DNA of 64,000 nt from Aurantiochytrium sp. KH105. Its lineage: Eukaryota; Sar; Bigyra; Thraustochytrida; Thraustochytriidae. The notes beneath the pieces are model-generated. The model made no database searches. It was not told the origin of the DNA and saw only the letters and a list, made by a program, of their open reading frames with translations. Position 1 is the stretch's first letter. Every line of letters starts with the position of its first letter. The stretch covers positions 1-64,000 of the forward strand of contig BGKB01000119.1 of the NCBI GenBank assembly GCA_003116975.1, given 5' to 3'. Position numbers and translations under genes: made by a program. Below are positions 19,452 through 29,925 of this stretch, in pieces.

Positions 19452-19920
19452 TCGGGTTTGGGTTTGCGAGGTCGCTCGCCGTTCTCCGCCAGGACCGTGG
19501 CAAAAGCCCTAAAATTTATCATTTGGGTTACCCAACGTCATATGATTCTGCCATCGCGATGATCGACGACAGTTCTTTTTCAGCGGCACTGGCGAGATGC
19601 ACGTCTTGGAGCAACGTTGACTCTGGTATTTTGGCTTTGGCATCGAAAATTTCGCTTGCTAGCAACTTGAGACTGAGCAAGTTATTCAGATAATTCATCC
19701 CCGTCGTTCTTTGGAGCGCCAGCAAATTTGTGTGAAGAAAGTCCGTTCACCCGTTCGAACGAAAATTTGACGAACTACAACCCGATTATGTTTCATAGTC
19801 TTTGCTCTATCTAGTCTACCCTGGTGCTCTTTTTTCCAATCTACGGCCGTGATTAAAGGGGCGAATGCAAGACCCCAATCGAGACCACCTGGCCGTCAGG
19901 AGGTGGATCAGTATTATTCA
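19452..19920. other. Intergenic region between two minus-strand genes
   Basis: A short minus frame at 19528-19725 (65 residues, Leu/Ala-rich) is too short and featureless to call. Nothing else is seen. Confidence 0.4.
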
Positions 19921-21156
19921 CTATCGGTCTTGGCCCTGAGTTTCCGTAGGAGAGATTGAGCTCGCGAAGGAAATATGGTGTGCGAAGCGCTTCGAGATTC
20001 TTCGAAATGTATCGTCCACGTGAATTCGAGAAGTAAGCCCAAAGGGCGCCTCGAAAGGTTTGCCACCTTTGATGATGTGTCGAACCTCGACGAAGAGCGC
20101 CAGTGCGAGCACAAGCGTTATAACAGATAGGATCGTGCGAAACACCGCACTCTCCATCACATCAATGCCGAGAAATAGACATGCGGATGGCAGGTGGATC
20201 GGAAACAGTCGAAGAACCATGGCGTGCAAAAGAGCGATGGAGCGGATCTCGAGCCAGTCGTGCATGCCGAGGAGAGCAGCGACGAGGGGCATGAGCAACG
20301 TGAGAATAATATAATAGACCGCCTTTTCCGCATGATAGACTACATGATACTGCACGCTCCACACTGTATGGGCCAAGATGTAAAGTGGCGAGAGGTTTGC
20401 CCGAAGCTCCCGCTTCCTGATTTCATCACGTTCATCGATTGAGACTTTAAAGTTCTTGGCGTACACAATCGTCATCAAGGTCACTGCCACACCGGCACCG
20501 CCGTTGATGTAGTTGTATGGTTCACCTTGCAGGAAGCCGAGCTCCAGAATGCAAGCCTCTGCCATGATAACCACCAACGCACCGTGAACCAACCAGCTGT
20601 ATAAGACAACTGCTCGTCTTTCACCTAGCAGCGGAAGGTCTAGAATACGATCAGGCGGCGGGAAGACGTGCTTGACGAGTAAAATGAGGATCCTCGCGCT
20701 CATCACAGAGACTGATTTGATCCACGTAAATAGATCACGCTCGAGCATCAAAGTGAAGGTAATCGTGGGCAGTACAATTTCGATGAGCACAGATGCCCAG
20801 ACGTCCGAGCGCAGACCACACATGCAATAGAATGATCGCGTTTGAACAAATGCAATAGGCTGGAGGATCCAAGAAGCCATGAAGAACGACAGGAAAATCG
20901 CGTCTCCCGGGCTGCTCGCGCCAGCCGCGGCATAAAGCATATCTGCGAGCGGAGCATCGATTGGACTTTCAAACGTACCAGTCGTCGCTGCGATAGAATA
21001 CCCAGACGTGCCAGTAGTGCTCACATTGGTGAAAAGGGCGCGGTGCAATTCTACATCCAAGTCAGCTAGAGGAATGCTCATACTGCCGCAGTCTGACGGA
21101 CGTCCTGATCGCTTCGCGCCTCGCAGTAAAGGGGGGGGGGGAGAGTCGAAAGGCAA
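19921..21156 (-). CDS. Orphan multi-pass membrane protein
   Basis: A 411-residue frame; an in-frame Met at residue 26 (MSIPLADLDVE) is an equally good start. After a polar N-terminus with Thr/Ser/Gly repeats there are about eight or nine hydrophobic segments, including IFLSFFMASWILQPIAFV, VLIEIVLPTITFTLML, YSWLVHGALVVIMAEA, YYIILTLLMPLVAALLG and TILSVITLVLALALFVEV. A charged loop (DERDEIRKREL) lies in the middle and a basic Ser-rich tail at the end. I do not recognise a transporter, channel or enzyme signature. It sits between two other unassigned genes on the same strand. Topology is read from hydrophobicity only. Confidence 0.65.
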   Translation of the reverse strand: MPFDSPPPPLLRGAKRSGRPSDCGSMSIPLADLDVELHRALFTNVSTTGTSGYSIAATTGTFESPIDAPLADMLYAAAGASSPGDAIFLSFFMASWILQPIAFVQTRSFYCMCGLRSDVWASVLIEIVLPTITFTLMLERDLFTWIKSVSVMSARILILLVKHVFPPPDRILDLPLLGERRAVVLYSWLVHGALVVIMAEACILELGFLQGEPYNYINGGAGVAVTLMTIVYAKNFKVSIDERDEIRKRELRANLSPLYILAHTVWSVQYHVVYHAEKAVYYIILTLLMPLVAALLGMHDWLEIRSIALLHAMVLRLFPIHLPSACLFLGIDVMESAVFRTILSVITLVLALALFVEVRHIIKGGKPFEAPFGLTSRIHVDDTFRRISKRFAHHISFASSISPTETQGQDR

Positions 21157-22096
21157 GATTCTAGACGCGACGTCGCGCTACCGCCAACCTTTTGCGAGAG
21201 GAAACAATCAAGCCGAGTACTTCGCTCCCTGCCAGCCCAAACGATGGCGCGTGCCGAATGAATGTCCCCCCTCGTTCACGCGTGCGTGAGTGAGCCCCTG
21301 CCGCGACGAGTAAGTTTGTCGTTCTACGAATGTAGGGCAGAACCTGCGCCAGCGATAGCGACAGCGGCAAGCAGCAGTGGCAGCGCCGCAGCAGGCAGCC
21401 CCTGCCGCCCTCGCCCCTCGGCCCACGCGTATTGCAAGTTCTTCTGCGCGCGTCTTGCGCCACCCAAAAAGTTAACAGTGCACACTCCTGCTAACAATGT
21501 ATACCCTGCAGGGCTTTGAAGACCCTGCGATCTGAAGTGCGTTTCGAGTCCGAGCTGCAGTGAAACAGTGAACTTTTAGTTAGGCCTATATGCAGAATAT
21601 TTCTCCGCAATGGAGGTCGCCATGGGGGGCAATAAAACGGGAACACGAGAGCCGGTCTTATGGACAGCGTCGTAGAAGCGCACTCTGTAAGCCCATGCCA
21701 CGAGCCGATACTTTGATAACAGTAGGTCCTTTGCAAACGTAGTCTCTGGGATCATGGGCCTAGGTTCAGGATTCACCTTGCAAAAGATCCATTGGCATTT
21801 ATGAAAGCTCTTCGGAAGGAGCAGGTGAAGGTATATGACGCGCTTCATGAGCTTGACGATGGTGTACCCGTTGCGAGAAGCGTTTGAACTTAACGTCAAC
21901 TCGAACTCATCCTTGTCCCGACACCAGGAGCCTCTCACGTCTTGTCCTGGTACCATTGCAAACGAGATCAGCTCACATGGGACTGAAACGGGTTTGTAAG
22001 CACCACGTTGTCTCGGTACCCAAAACCTAGGTTATGCTGGATTTATCCCGGTACCAGCTCATTCCATAACCCACCGAACGCGTTCCAGAATGTACA
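21157..22096. other. Intergenic region with a weak minus-strand open frame
   Basis: A 126-residue minus frame at 21576-21956 has balanced composition but no recognised motif. Around 21910-22060 the word GGTACC recurs within short similar blocks. The region 21300-21440 is a GC-rich CAG/GCAG-biased stretch. None is firm enough to call a gene. Confidence 0.4.
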
Positions 22097-23698
22097 TCAA
22101 GCTTCGAACTTGGGACAGCTCGTACTCTTCCAGTCAATCGCGTCCGACCGCCATAGCGTAAAATAGCGATGCCTGACGAGTACATTGCGTACGACATTGA
22201 ATTTGCCACGCAGCATTTCGATGATTTCGCTCGGAACCTCCTTCATACACAAACTGTACGCCACGGCGAGCCCACCGTACGTTATACAGGCATTTTTTAG
22301 TCCCGATTGCCACCTGTGCTTGTACAGCAATGCAACGTCCCATGGCGCGTCCTCCGAAATGGGTCGTGTCCACTCCATTACAATCTGCTTCGACTTGGTG
22401 TCCAGATCAGTATGCACTACCTGAGAAAAGGACCTGGTACAACGCCACGTCGTGTAGCACCAGTCTTGAAGGTGAAGAATCTCCCCAGGCGTGAACTCAG
22501 ATTCGGCATAATATGATGCCATTGCTGCAAAGCGCGCACGATTTAAGCGCGCTTGAAATTCGAGATGGGCGTTGGGAACAATGACTTTTCGTAAGGCGAA
22601 ACTCTGATGGATCGCTGTGAGGAACATTTTTTGCTGCTCATCGGTGAAATGCATGGTCGAATTCTCGTCACCGATATGGACACTGATCTCAGAAAATGTG
22701 GGCCACGATCGAGAAAACAGGTCCATTACGGGTTTGCAGAAGAACGTGGACGGTTCAGCGAAGGAAATACGAAACATGTAACCCCTAAAGTATATGTGCT
22801 GCCGCGGTGCAACTGCTGGCTCGAGTGCGGGCATATCCTGTGCATCCAAGCAGTGCACTACCGAGATTTTTTCAACCCAATGATACATCGAGGCCATGCA
22901 CATCTCAGCGAGGATGGCTCTTCCAAATCTACCTGGGAAATCAATCTCCAGGACAGTAATAAATTTGCGCGGGGCACAACACAATGTCTTTGTAACACAA
23001 TCTGCAATCTCCCTCTGCACCTTTTCGTCGATGTCCCTAATGCAGACCATCATGTTATAATTGATCCCGATCCCAGCTCTCAACGTCCCGAAGAGTTCAA
23101 AGGTACTCGCCGCATGTTTACGGAGATAGCGAAGTGCTTCATCGGCGTAGGCTGGCGGTGCACTACCATGAAGTGAGGACGTTTTGACGAATAAAGAGGC
23201 ACGGGAGCACAGCAACCGTGTGTTTGTGCTAATCTTTGAGAATACTGCGCGAATTAAATATCCCATCAGCGAGTGAACATGTGGAGATTTGGCGACGTTG
23301 ACGACGAACTCTACCTTCTCACCAGAGCTCCACTTCCTTGCGAATGAAATAAAGTCTTCAAGTTCAGCCTCGTAGAAGGCGGCACATTCATCTCGAATGA
23401 CATCATCTCCACCGCCGAGACTGGCCCGGTCCAGTTCCATAAGTTTGCAAATGTCATCTTGGTAATCGTTCCCAATGAACACACCGGGGTACTCTCTGTC
23501 AAGGTGTTGTAGAATTTTGATCATGACTGAGAAGATCGTCTGGGGAGCGTTTGCGTCCATGGCCACACTCTTGATCGCGTTCAACATCAAATAAAGAGAG
23601 TGCATTGATCCCCGTATCCCACCACTGGGCGCTTCCCCCCACGCGTTGATAAAGCGATGGCGAGATATTATGACGCGCGTGGCGGGCATGGCGCGCAT
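22097..23698 (-). CDS. Orphan 533-residue protein
   Basis: An uninterrupted frame with mixed amino-acid composition, unlike the Arg/Ala/Pro-rich chance frames elsewhere here, which supports coding. Visible features are a mostly helical, soluble-looking chain, a Cys pair in TKTLCCAPRKF, and hydrophobic patches such as SLMGYLIRAVF. I see no signal peptide, membrane segment or known domain. The first Met residues (positions 1 and 4) are close together and a Met at residue 32 also fits. It lies head-to-tail with the membrane-protein and ankyrin genes. The function is unknown and I would not guess one. Confidence 0.6.
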   Translation of the reverse strand: MRAMPATRVIISRHRFINAWGEAPSGGIRGSMHSLYLMLNAIKSVAMDANAPQTIFSVMIKILQHLDREYPGVFIGNDYQDDICKLMELDRASLGGGDDVIRDECAAFYEAELEDFISFARKWSSGEKVEFVVNVAKSPHVHSLMGYLIRAVFSKISTNTRLLCSRASLFVKTSSLHGSAPPAYADEALRYLRKHAASTFELFGTLRAGIGINYNMMVCIRDIDEKVQREIADCVTKTLCCAPRKFITVLEIDFPGRFGRAILAEMCMASMYHWVEKISVVHCLDAQDMPALEPAVAPRQHIYFRGYMFRISFAEPSTFFCKPVMDLFSRSWPTFSEISVHIGDENSTMHFTDEQQKMFLTAIHQSFALRKVIVPNAHLEFQARLNRARFAAMASYYAESEFTPGEILHLQDWCYTTWRCTRSFSQVVHTDLDTKSKQIVMEWTRPISEDAPWDVALLYKHRWQSGLKNACITYGGLAVAYSLCMKEVPSEIIEMLRGKFNVVRNVLVRHRYFTLWRSDAIDWKSTSCPKFEA

Positions 23699-25526
23699 GG
23701 CGAGTGCGAGGCTGTGTCAGCTATCGAGGCTTGTCAGCAGACCAATGTTGCACGTCTGTCGCCCCACGGTAGCATGGATAATGTTACTAATAATGTGCAT
23801 AGTCTGGTCGGATTGGAGGCGGAGAACGAAATACTTTTTTTACCAAAAAAACTAATTCGGGTAAAATTTTGCTGCTCCGGGAAAATAAAATGTTTGTAAC
23901 ACTACAGAATTTATTTATCCGTCACTCGATCACATTTTAAAGGTAAATATCGCTTTAAGGTGACAAGTTTGCAGCCTCCATAGCTGTGCTCTAGTACTCC
24001 TACTCCTCTGAATATTATTCCGTGAGGAGATCCACCCAGTTAAAAAAGGTGGTTAAAAAAAAAATAAGGCCATCTGCCTCCAAACAGGCCTCAAAAGGGG
24101 GGCTGCTGAGGCAACATTGATTCTTGTGCGAGGAGTTTGGTACTGCTTGGGCGTGCAGCGGCCAGCGGACACGAGGGCGAACCGCTGGCGGGGTCTTGCT
24201 CTGTCGGGGGTGCCGTAGTCGTCGAGAACGAGGTGGGTGCTCAAAAGCAGGGTTGGGCGAAGTTGCCTAAACTGGATAAGAGTACGCGAGACTCGGCGCA
24301 AGGGCCCAGGCAGGCCTGTGCAGCCTCCTGGCGGTCATTGGGGCCCTCTGCGGCGAGCAGGGAGCGCGGGAGACAAGTTTCGAGCTCGCAATGAGATGAG
24401 ATGAGATGAGATGAGATGAGATGAGATGAGATGAGATGAGATGAGGTTGTTTTAGCAGGTAGACTTAGGCCATAAACTAGTTCGAGCTGTGCTGTCGCTA
24501 CATGAATCCAGTTTGCTAGACACCCTGCCAAAGGCCCTCAACGACAACTTCGTCTCGCTCATGCGCAACGACTACGCTAACTATCACCGCGCCGCTTAGG
24601 CGTCTGGGGTCCGCTGCGCAATGCACGCCTCGCCAAGCCGAGGGCACTTACTGTTTATAGGATGGCCTAAAAAATGGAATCTTGCATGAGCGTGTCCTGC
24701 CTGCACCAACGATTCAGATCTTTTTTTGCAAGCTTCCTACAAGGAACGACAGCTGTACGCGGGACACCTGTCTTGTACGACATAGTCAGCTGTCTTCCGC
24801 AATCTGTACTACGACCACAACGTGCACCCTTGCACGCACAGCGAGCTTTATCTTCGTTTCGCCGACTTGGTGCATGGAAATCGACACCTTTTTATAGTCA
24901 ACTTACATGTTAGTTCCGAGAATGCATGCCTTGGACCTGCAGCCAGGCAGCTGTAGCGAATAGATAGGTTTGGTTTTCACGTTCATTACTGCTCGAGGCG
25001 CATTTGCCTCGATTTGCCGGCCTCGGAAGTATGCACGGCATGCACGAGATTGCCCGAGAGGAAGGAAGGTGCCTTGCCTTCCCTGTATACGTATACCATT
25101 GTTAGGTCACCATTCGCGGGCTAAAGCGGAGGGAGCTCGCGATGCACGACAAGCAGAACGTCGTGCGGCCGCTCTGTCCTGTCCGCGGCGCCGCGCCGCT
25201 CCGGCGCCGCGCCAAGTTCGCGGGTCGCGGCACGTCGTCCAGCGGCGAACAAGTTGCTTGCAGGTCGTGCGTGGCTCGGTCCGAGTCGGGTCACGACAGA
25301 GCTGTTCGCTTGCACGACAGCGAGCGAGACCCGCACCAGAGTTCCATCCGATTCCGCCTCGGCAGTCGGAGCGGCGACGACACAGCAGCGCAGCGGCGGC
25401 AGACCTTGAACGCAGACTTCTTGGCCGAGCAAAACCCGAAGTCGCCGCAAGCACCGCCAAGCAAGCCGAGCCCAAGGAAGCCGAGTCGAAGCCAACAAGA
25501 GCAAGAAGAAGAAGAAGAAGAAGAAG
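23699..25526. other. Mostly empty intergenic region with a pentamer repeat
   Basis: AT-rich at 23800-24060, then mixed. An (ATGAG)11 run lies at 24391-24445. Just after it, following a possible AG acceptor at about 24459, an open stretch to a TAG at 24596-24598 reads as a short mixed-composition peptide ending NDYANYHRAA. It could be an exon or relic, but nothing upstream joins to it convincingly. An Arg/Ala-rich frame at 24970-25530 looks like composition noise before the aldo-keto reductase start. Confidence 0.45.
24391..24445. repeat. (ATGAG)11 microsatellite
   Basis: Eleven perfect tandem ATGAG units are read directly. Confidence 0.97.
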
Positions 25527-26627
25527 ATGAGCGCGTGGGATGGACGCCAACCTGCGGGGCCGGTTCTAGGCACGATGAACTGGGGCCCCGAGGCCCAGGT
25601 GCGCGAGCCCGAGGCCGGGAAAATGATCGCAGCTCTGGTCGAGGCGTGCGAGCAAATGGGCTGCGAGGCCATCATTGATACTGCCAGGGTGTATCAGCTG
25701 GGCCAGACCGAAGAGCTCATCGGGCGCCTCCTCAAGCAGGAAGGCCAGCCGTGGTCTGGCAAAGACATCAAGATCCACACCAAGGCCGCGCCGCAGGTCT
25801 CGCCTCTAACGGCCGATAATGTCCGCAAGCAGCTCGAAGCAAGCTTGGCGGCACTGCAGATGGACTCTGTCGACGTCTTCTATCTGCACATGCCAGAAAT
25901 CAACGTGGACCCCGAAGAGACCTTTGGCGCCTGCAACGAGCTCTACAAAGAAGGCAAGTTCAAGGAGCTCGGACTCTCGAACTATGCCGCATGGGACGTC
26001 GTACGCTGCCACGCCCTCTGCGAAAAGCACGGCTGGGTCGTGCCCACCGTGTACCAAGGCGTGTTCAACGCGCTGGCGCGCGGTTTCAACTCGGAGCTCT
26101 TTCCTGCTGTTCGCACGCTCGGTATGCGCGTCTACGTGTATAATCCGCTCGGCGGCGGTCTTCTCACAGGTCGATACACCAAACTGGAGGACATTTTGGA
26201 GGCCGAGGATGGTCGGTTTTCCTCCAAATTTGACCTTGTACCTGCATCTGTGGAGCACAGTTTCAAAGGAAAAGCTTCAAGCGCGTATCGCAGCCGATAC
26301 GCCCACGAGGAGATGATGAAAGCTTGCCAGCTTCTCATTGACACTTGCGGCAAGGACAACATGGTGAACAAGGCGTTTGCCTGGCTGCGCCATAGCTCGT
26401 ACCTGTCTGCGCCTGACGGCATCATCTTTGGGGCCAGTAAAATTCATCATTGTACGGCGAACCTTGATGCGTTTGTGCACAGCGAGCCGCTGACTTCCAA
26501 GGAATCGGACGCATTCGATGAGGCGGCACGCCTTGCTGCACCCGCGCAACCTGGCTACGCTCGTCAGTATGGAAATGGTTTTGGCGGTAGTGAGATTTAC
26601 ATGCAAAGATTTGTTCTGGAAAAGTAA
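25527..26627 (+). CDS. Aldo-keto reductase, AKR7-like
   Basis: 366 residues folding as an NAD(P)H-dependent aldo-keto reductase. The core signatures are LGTMNWGPE at the N-terminus, IIDTARVYQLGQTE with the catalytic Asp and Tyr, IHTKAAP with the Lys and FYLHMPE with the His, then GLSNYAAWDV and VYVYNPLGGGLLTGRY, a phrase typical of the aflatoxin-aldehyde reductase (AKR7) group. The C-terminal GIIFGASK with downstream basic and acidic residues fits the cofactor phosphate site. Family members reduce reactive aldehydes and ketones in the cytosol; the substrate here is not predictable. The ATG follows a run of GAA/AGA triplets, and an AAG ATG context favours it. Confidence 0.9.
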   Translation: MSAWDGRQPAGPVLGTMNWGPEAQVREPEAGKMIAALVEACEQMGCEAIIDTARVYQLGQTEELIGRLLKQEGQPWSGKDIKIHTKAAPQVSPLTADNVRKQLEASLAALQMDSVDVFYLHMPEINVDPEETFGACNELYKEGKFKELGLSNYAAWDVVRCHALCEKHGWVVPTVYQGVFNALARGFNSELFPAVRTLGMRVYVYNPLGGGLLTGRYTKLEDILEAEDGRFSSKFDLVPASVEHSFKGKASSAYRSRYAHEEMMKACQLLIDTCGKDNMVNKAFAWLRHSSYLSAPDGIIFGASKIHHCTANLDAFVHSEPLTSKESDAFDEAARLAAPAQPGYARQYGNGFGGSEIYMQRFVLEK

Positions 26628-26837
26628 GCACAGGAACACCATATCGCTGCTATGCTCGCGCACCCCTCTGCGGACGTTTAACACTCGAAGTCAGTTTTAT
26701 TTCGACTAAATCCCCAATCTTTTACTATCTCATTGAAGACCTCGCAAAGCCAAAGTTGCTTTTTCAAACATTATTCTGACACGCACAAACTAAAAAAAAT
26801 GCGAGACCAATTTCGCCTACGACACACTGCATGTGTA

Positions 26838-27761
26838 TTACCTACAAAGCGAAGCTGGGCGCTCTGGATCTCCCGAATGATACGAGATGAGCGTGACGAT
26901 CTCGTATTTAGTCTGCAAAAATTTGCGACGAAAGAAAAGACGATAGAGCCACGAACACAGACACAAGGTGGCAATGAGATACATTGGAAAAGTCGCGTAC
27001 CAGGGTTTCTTGCTCTGATCAATGAGGGTGACCGCTGCATCTTTCGGCTGAATGGTCCACTCGAGGTACTCGTAGTCGCTACCGTTGGCCGCATACTCTT
27101 CGATGAAATCGAGCTTTTGCTGTGCGAGTCTGTCCTCGGCCTCTTGCGAAGCATAACGAATGACAGATTTGACATGAACAATCATGCCAAGATAGCCTGG
27201 CGGAAGGTCTCCCAGTCTAGGTGCTGGTAAAGAGAGGTCTTGCACGTCTCCAACGTTTTTCTCTTGCTTTTTTCGAAAGCTCACCACTTGCTTCCGATAC
27301 TCGCCGCCATCAATCCGATATCTCTCAAAGCGGTGGCATTCAATGTACATCCAGAACTCTACGCGTTTTCGACGCTGACTTGCAAACGCCGGATCTTCAG
27401 CCTCGGAATCGTCCGCTATGCTGCTATACTTGAAGAATGCCGAGAGGACGGGGTCTTTAAAGCCCATGACGAGGGACTCGAGCAAGTACAGTCCTGCGCA
27501 CACGATGAACAAGATGAATTCTGCACTCAAGAACTCAACGTCAGCACTACTTTCGGTCTTGATAATAGCCTTGGTCACCAGGAGGTAAAGTCCACTCGCC
27601 AAGGTTCCGAGCGTCAGCGCGAGTGTCGCGAGAGGAGGTCTCAGTCTTTCGAGCTTGTGCGCTGACACTGCCCTGCCGCCCTCCTCCGGGTCATCGCCAT
27701 CGTGTGAGTCCCCTCGCCGTTGCGTTTGCCCTTGGGAAGGCGCGACAGCAGCTTCGTCCAT
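26838..27761 (-). CDS. TMEM151-like membrane protein, copy 1 (most divergent)
   Basis: From the Met at 27761 (MDEAAVAPSQ) there are 307 residues; the frame is open to 27905 but that leader is Arg/Pro-rich and not shared. Two N-terminal membrane segments (LALTLGTLASGLYLLV and FILFIVCAGLYLLES) and one near the C-terminus (MYLIATLCLCSWLYRLFF) flank a soluble region with YIECHRFERYR, VVSFRKKQEK and GMIVHVKS. The C-terminal KKPWYATF...CSWLYR pattern is that of vertebrate TMEM151 proteins (PPWYA...SWPLR). The function of TMEM151 proteins is not established. It is the most divergent of five tandem paralogues. Confidence 0.72.
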   Translation of the reverse strand: MDEAAVAPSQGQTQRRGDSHDGDDPEEGGRAVSAHKLERLRPPLATLALTLGTLASGLYLLVTKAIIKTESSADVEFLSAEFILFIVCAGLYLLESLVMGFKDPVLSAFFKYSSIADDSEAEDPAFASQRRKRVEFWMYIECHRFERYRIDGGEYRKQVVSFRKKQEKNVGDVQDLSLPAPRLGDLPPGYLGMIVHVKSVIRYASQEAEDRLAQQKLDFIEEYAANGSDYEYLEWTIQPKDAAVTLIDQSKKPWYATFPMYLIATLCLCSWLYRLFFRRKFLQTKYEIVTLISYHSGDPERPASLCR

Positions 27762-28010
27762 GCCCGACCTCTTTGATATTTGGGAACTGACGCCAGCGCG
27801 AGCCAACGTAGCTCGCGTCGGCCTTGCACGTGGGCTCGTTCGGTCGAGATTCTCTCCTGTTGTGCGGCGCACTTCGGGAGGATGATGACGTCGTGGAGCG
27901 CACACCCCTGGCTAGAAAATGGCGCGTGACCGGCCCGCGACCACAGTCCCATGTTTGCTGGGCTGTGGCACTTGGAGCAGAGGCAGAGTCCGTGCGTCGC
28001 GCTTCCCTTT

Positions 28011-29126
28011 TTAAAGATCATCATCGCGCTCATACGCGGCTTTTTTCTGTGCAACATCATCGCGGACTGGCGTCGTATACACATTAACTGGGGTCTCGCT
28101 GGCGCCAAGGTGGGGCTCATAGACATTTTCTTCGACCACTGGATCATTGTCGGCGAAAGCTACGGCAGCGTCCGGAATATCTGGGAATGCTCCTGATTCC
28201 ACATCGAGCTCCGAAACAACGTAAAAGGTCGTCTCCATTACGCCTGAGCGCAAGGCCATGCGGAATGGCCAAGAGCAAAGGAAAATTGTTGCCACAACGT
28301 ACCAGAACGAAGAAGCATACCAGGGCGTTCGATCTTTATCCAAGAGCATGAGGACTCTGCGCATGCCTGGCCGACTCGACCATTCCCTGTATTCAAAAAG
28401 CCGATCTCGGTTGCGATGCTCGCTCTTAAACTTTTCTCCTTGCTGCTCGAGCGCCTGCACCGTCTCAGGAGAATTATATTCCACGCTGCTGCGAATGTGA
28501 ACAAATATACCAAAATGCCTTGGATCAAGGTGGGTCAGCTGAGGTGCGGTCCCGCTCTTGTCCTGCCAGCTACCAAAAACCTTTTGCTCCTTTTTGCGGA
28601 AAGTGACAACTTTTTCATTGTAGCTTTCTGTGCGCCGGTTTTCTCCCGTACCGACGGTTCGCGTACGCCTTTCGTAATGATAACACTCGATTGACATCCA
28701 AAGTTGAGGCCTCGTATTTCGCAATTGAACAAAGTAATCGTGCTCGCCGAATGCATTCTCACTGCGCAACCGATTGACGAGCGAACGAAGCACAGAGTCT
28801 GTGCAGCAAGGTAGAATGAAAGCTTCAACAAGGTAGAGGGAGGCAGAAGTCATCGCCGCGAGAAACCAAAGACTCTCTGTGAAATGCCTTCCGGGATTTG
28901 TCTGAACGTCAACAAGTGCCCCGACGCCACTTGTGAGAGTCCCGATTGTGAGGAACATGGAGCGGAGTTGATAACTTGGGCGCTTGTACTCGAGATCATC
29001 CGATTTGCCCTGCACAATGGCTACGGGCGGCCCGCTCGCATACGCGTGGGTGTCGTCGTCAGCGTTTGCCGGCACGACAACGACGGACTGTGCATTCGCC
29101 TCGTCGTTTATTCTGTTGCCAAACAT
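28011..29126 (-). CDS. TMEM151-like membrane protein, copy 2
   Basis: 371 residues, intronless. It has the full set of family marks: two N-terminal membrane spans (MFLTIGTLTSGVGALV; AAMTSASLYLVEAFILP), MSIECYHYERRTRT, VVTFRKKEQKVF, HFGIFVHIRSS, then RTPWYASSFWYVVATIFLCSWPFRM. The tail after residue 310 is longer than in copies 3-5 and acidic. It is intermediate between copy 1 and the three near-identical copies, which suggests stepwise tandem expansion. A membrane location is read from hydrophobicity; the function is unknown. Confidence 0.75.
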   Translation of the reverse strand: MFGNRINDEANAQSVVVVPANADDDTHAYASGPPVAIVQGKSDDLEYKRPSYQLRSMFLTIGTLTSGVGALVDVQTNPGRHFTESLWFLAAMTSASLYLVEAFILPCCTDSVLRSLVNRLRSENAFGEHDYFVQLRNTRPQLWMSIECYHYERRTRTVGTGENRRTESYNEKVVTFRKKEQKVFGSWQDKSGTAPQLTHLDPRHFGIFVHIRSSVEYNSPETVQALEQQGEKFKSEHRNRDRLFEYREWSSRPGMRRVLMLLDKDRTPWYASSFWYVVATIFLCSWPFRMALRSGVMETTFYVVSELDVESGAFPDIPDAAVAFADNDPVVEENVYEPHLGASETPVNVYTTPVRDDVAQKKAAYERDDDL

Positions 29127-29925
29127 CTAAATTTCCTTGCTACGCTCGTTGAGAGTGAACGTGTGCAAGCTCTTTTTCAAGCAAATTCTTCAGACTTTCG
29201 TGCACAGGTGAGGCGGTGACGGACAACTAAGCCACGAAGAGCATGCCCGCGAGTTGAGGCCGAGCGCCTCAACGTTGTGGTGTTCTCACACTCTGTGAGC
29301 CAATCCTTTTTCCGCGCGCGTTTTAATTTGGTCAGGATCAAGATGTGGAGTTGCAAAGAGGTCTTAGTCGTTGCACTTGAGCGTAAGTAAGTCTCTCCAC
29401 TTTGATGACGATCTCTGTCTTTCCAACTCAACTGTGCTATGTTCTATGTATATCCTTACAGAATAGTAGGAGAGATGTGGCAAAGCTAGGCCAAGAACGA
29501 GAGCTACCAGGTGAATGGATACCTTATAGCTATGTGCTATCTATGCCCTCCGAGCTAGTGAGGCTCTAGCCAGGTAGTTCATTCACGCTAGCACTCGCAC
29601 TGTGGCACCGGGGTACTGGTAGTCATCCTGCAGTCGCAGGCATGGAGCCACAGGGCCAACGCCAGTGCCACACAGTGCCAGGGCCAACCAAGGTCAACGG
29701 ATAACAAAATAATTTTTCTTTAGCTCCTGTTTCTGACACCGACAAACGGTGATCGAAAAGAGTGCAGGGGTGGACCACCTTTGGAAGTTTGATTTGAGTT
29801 CTCGGCAAGTAACGCATGGGATTCGAGACAGAAAAAACAAAAGTTGGCAGTTTCCTGGCTACATCGTTTTGATTCGAATCGTGACCAGGAGCCGCCCACA
29901 TGTCTTCTTAGGTATCGCTGGCCCT
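29127..29925. other. Intergenic region between TMEM151-like copies 2 and 3
   Basis: No gene is supportable. Its right end (from about 29740) begins the repeat unit that recurs at about 31420 and 33090. Confidence 0.5.
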
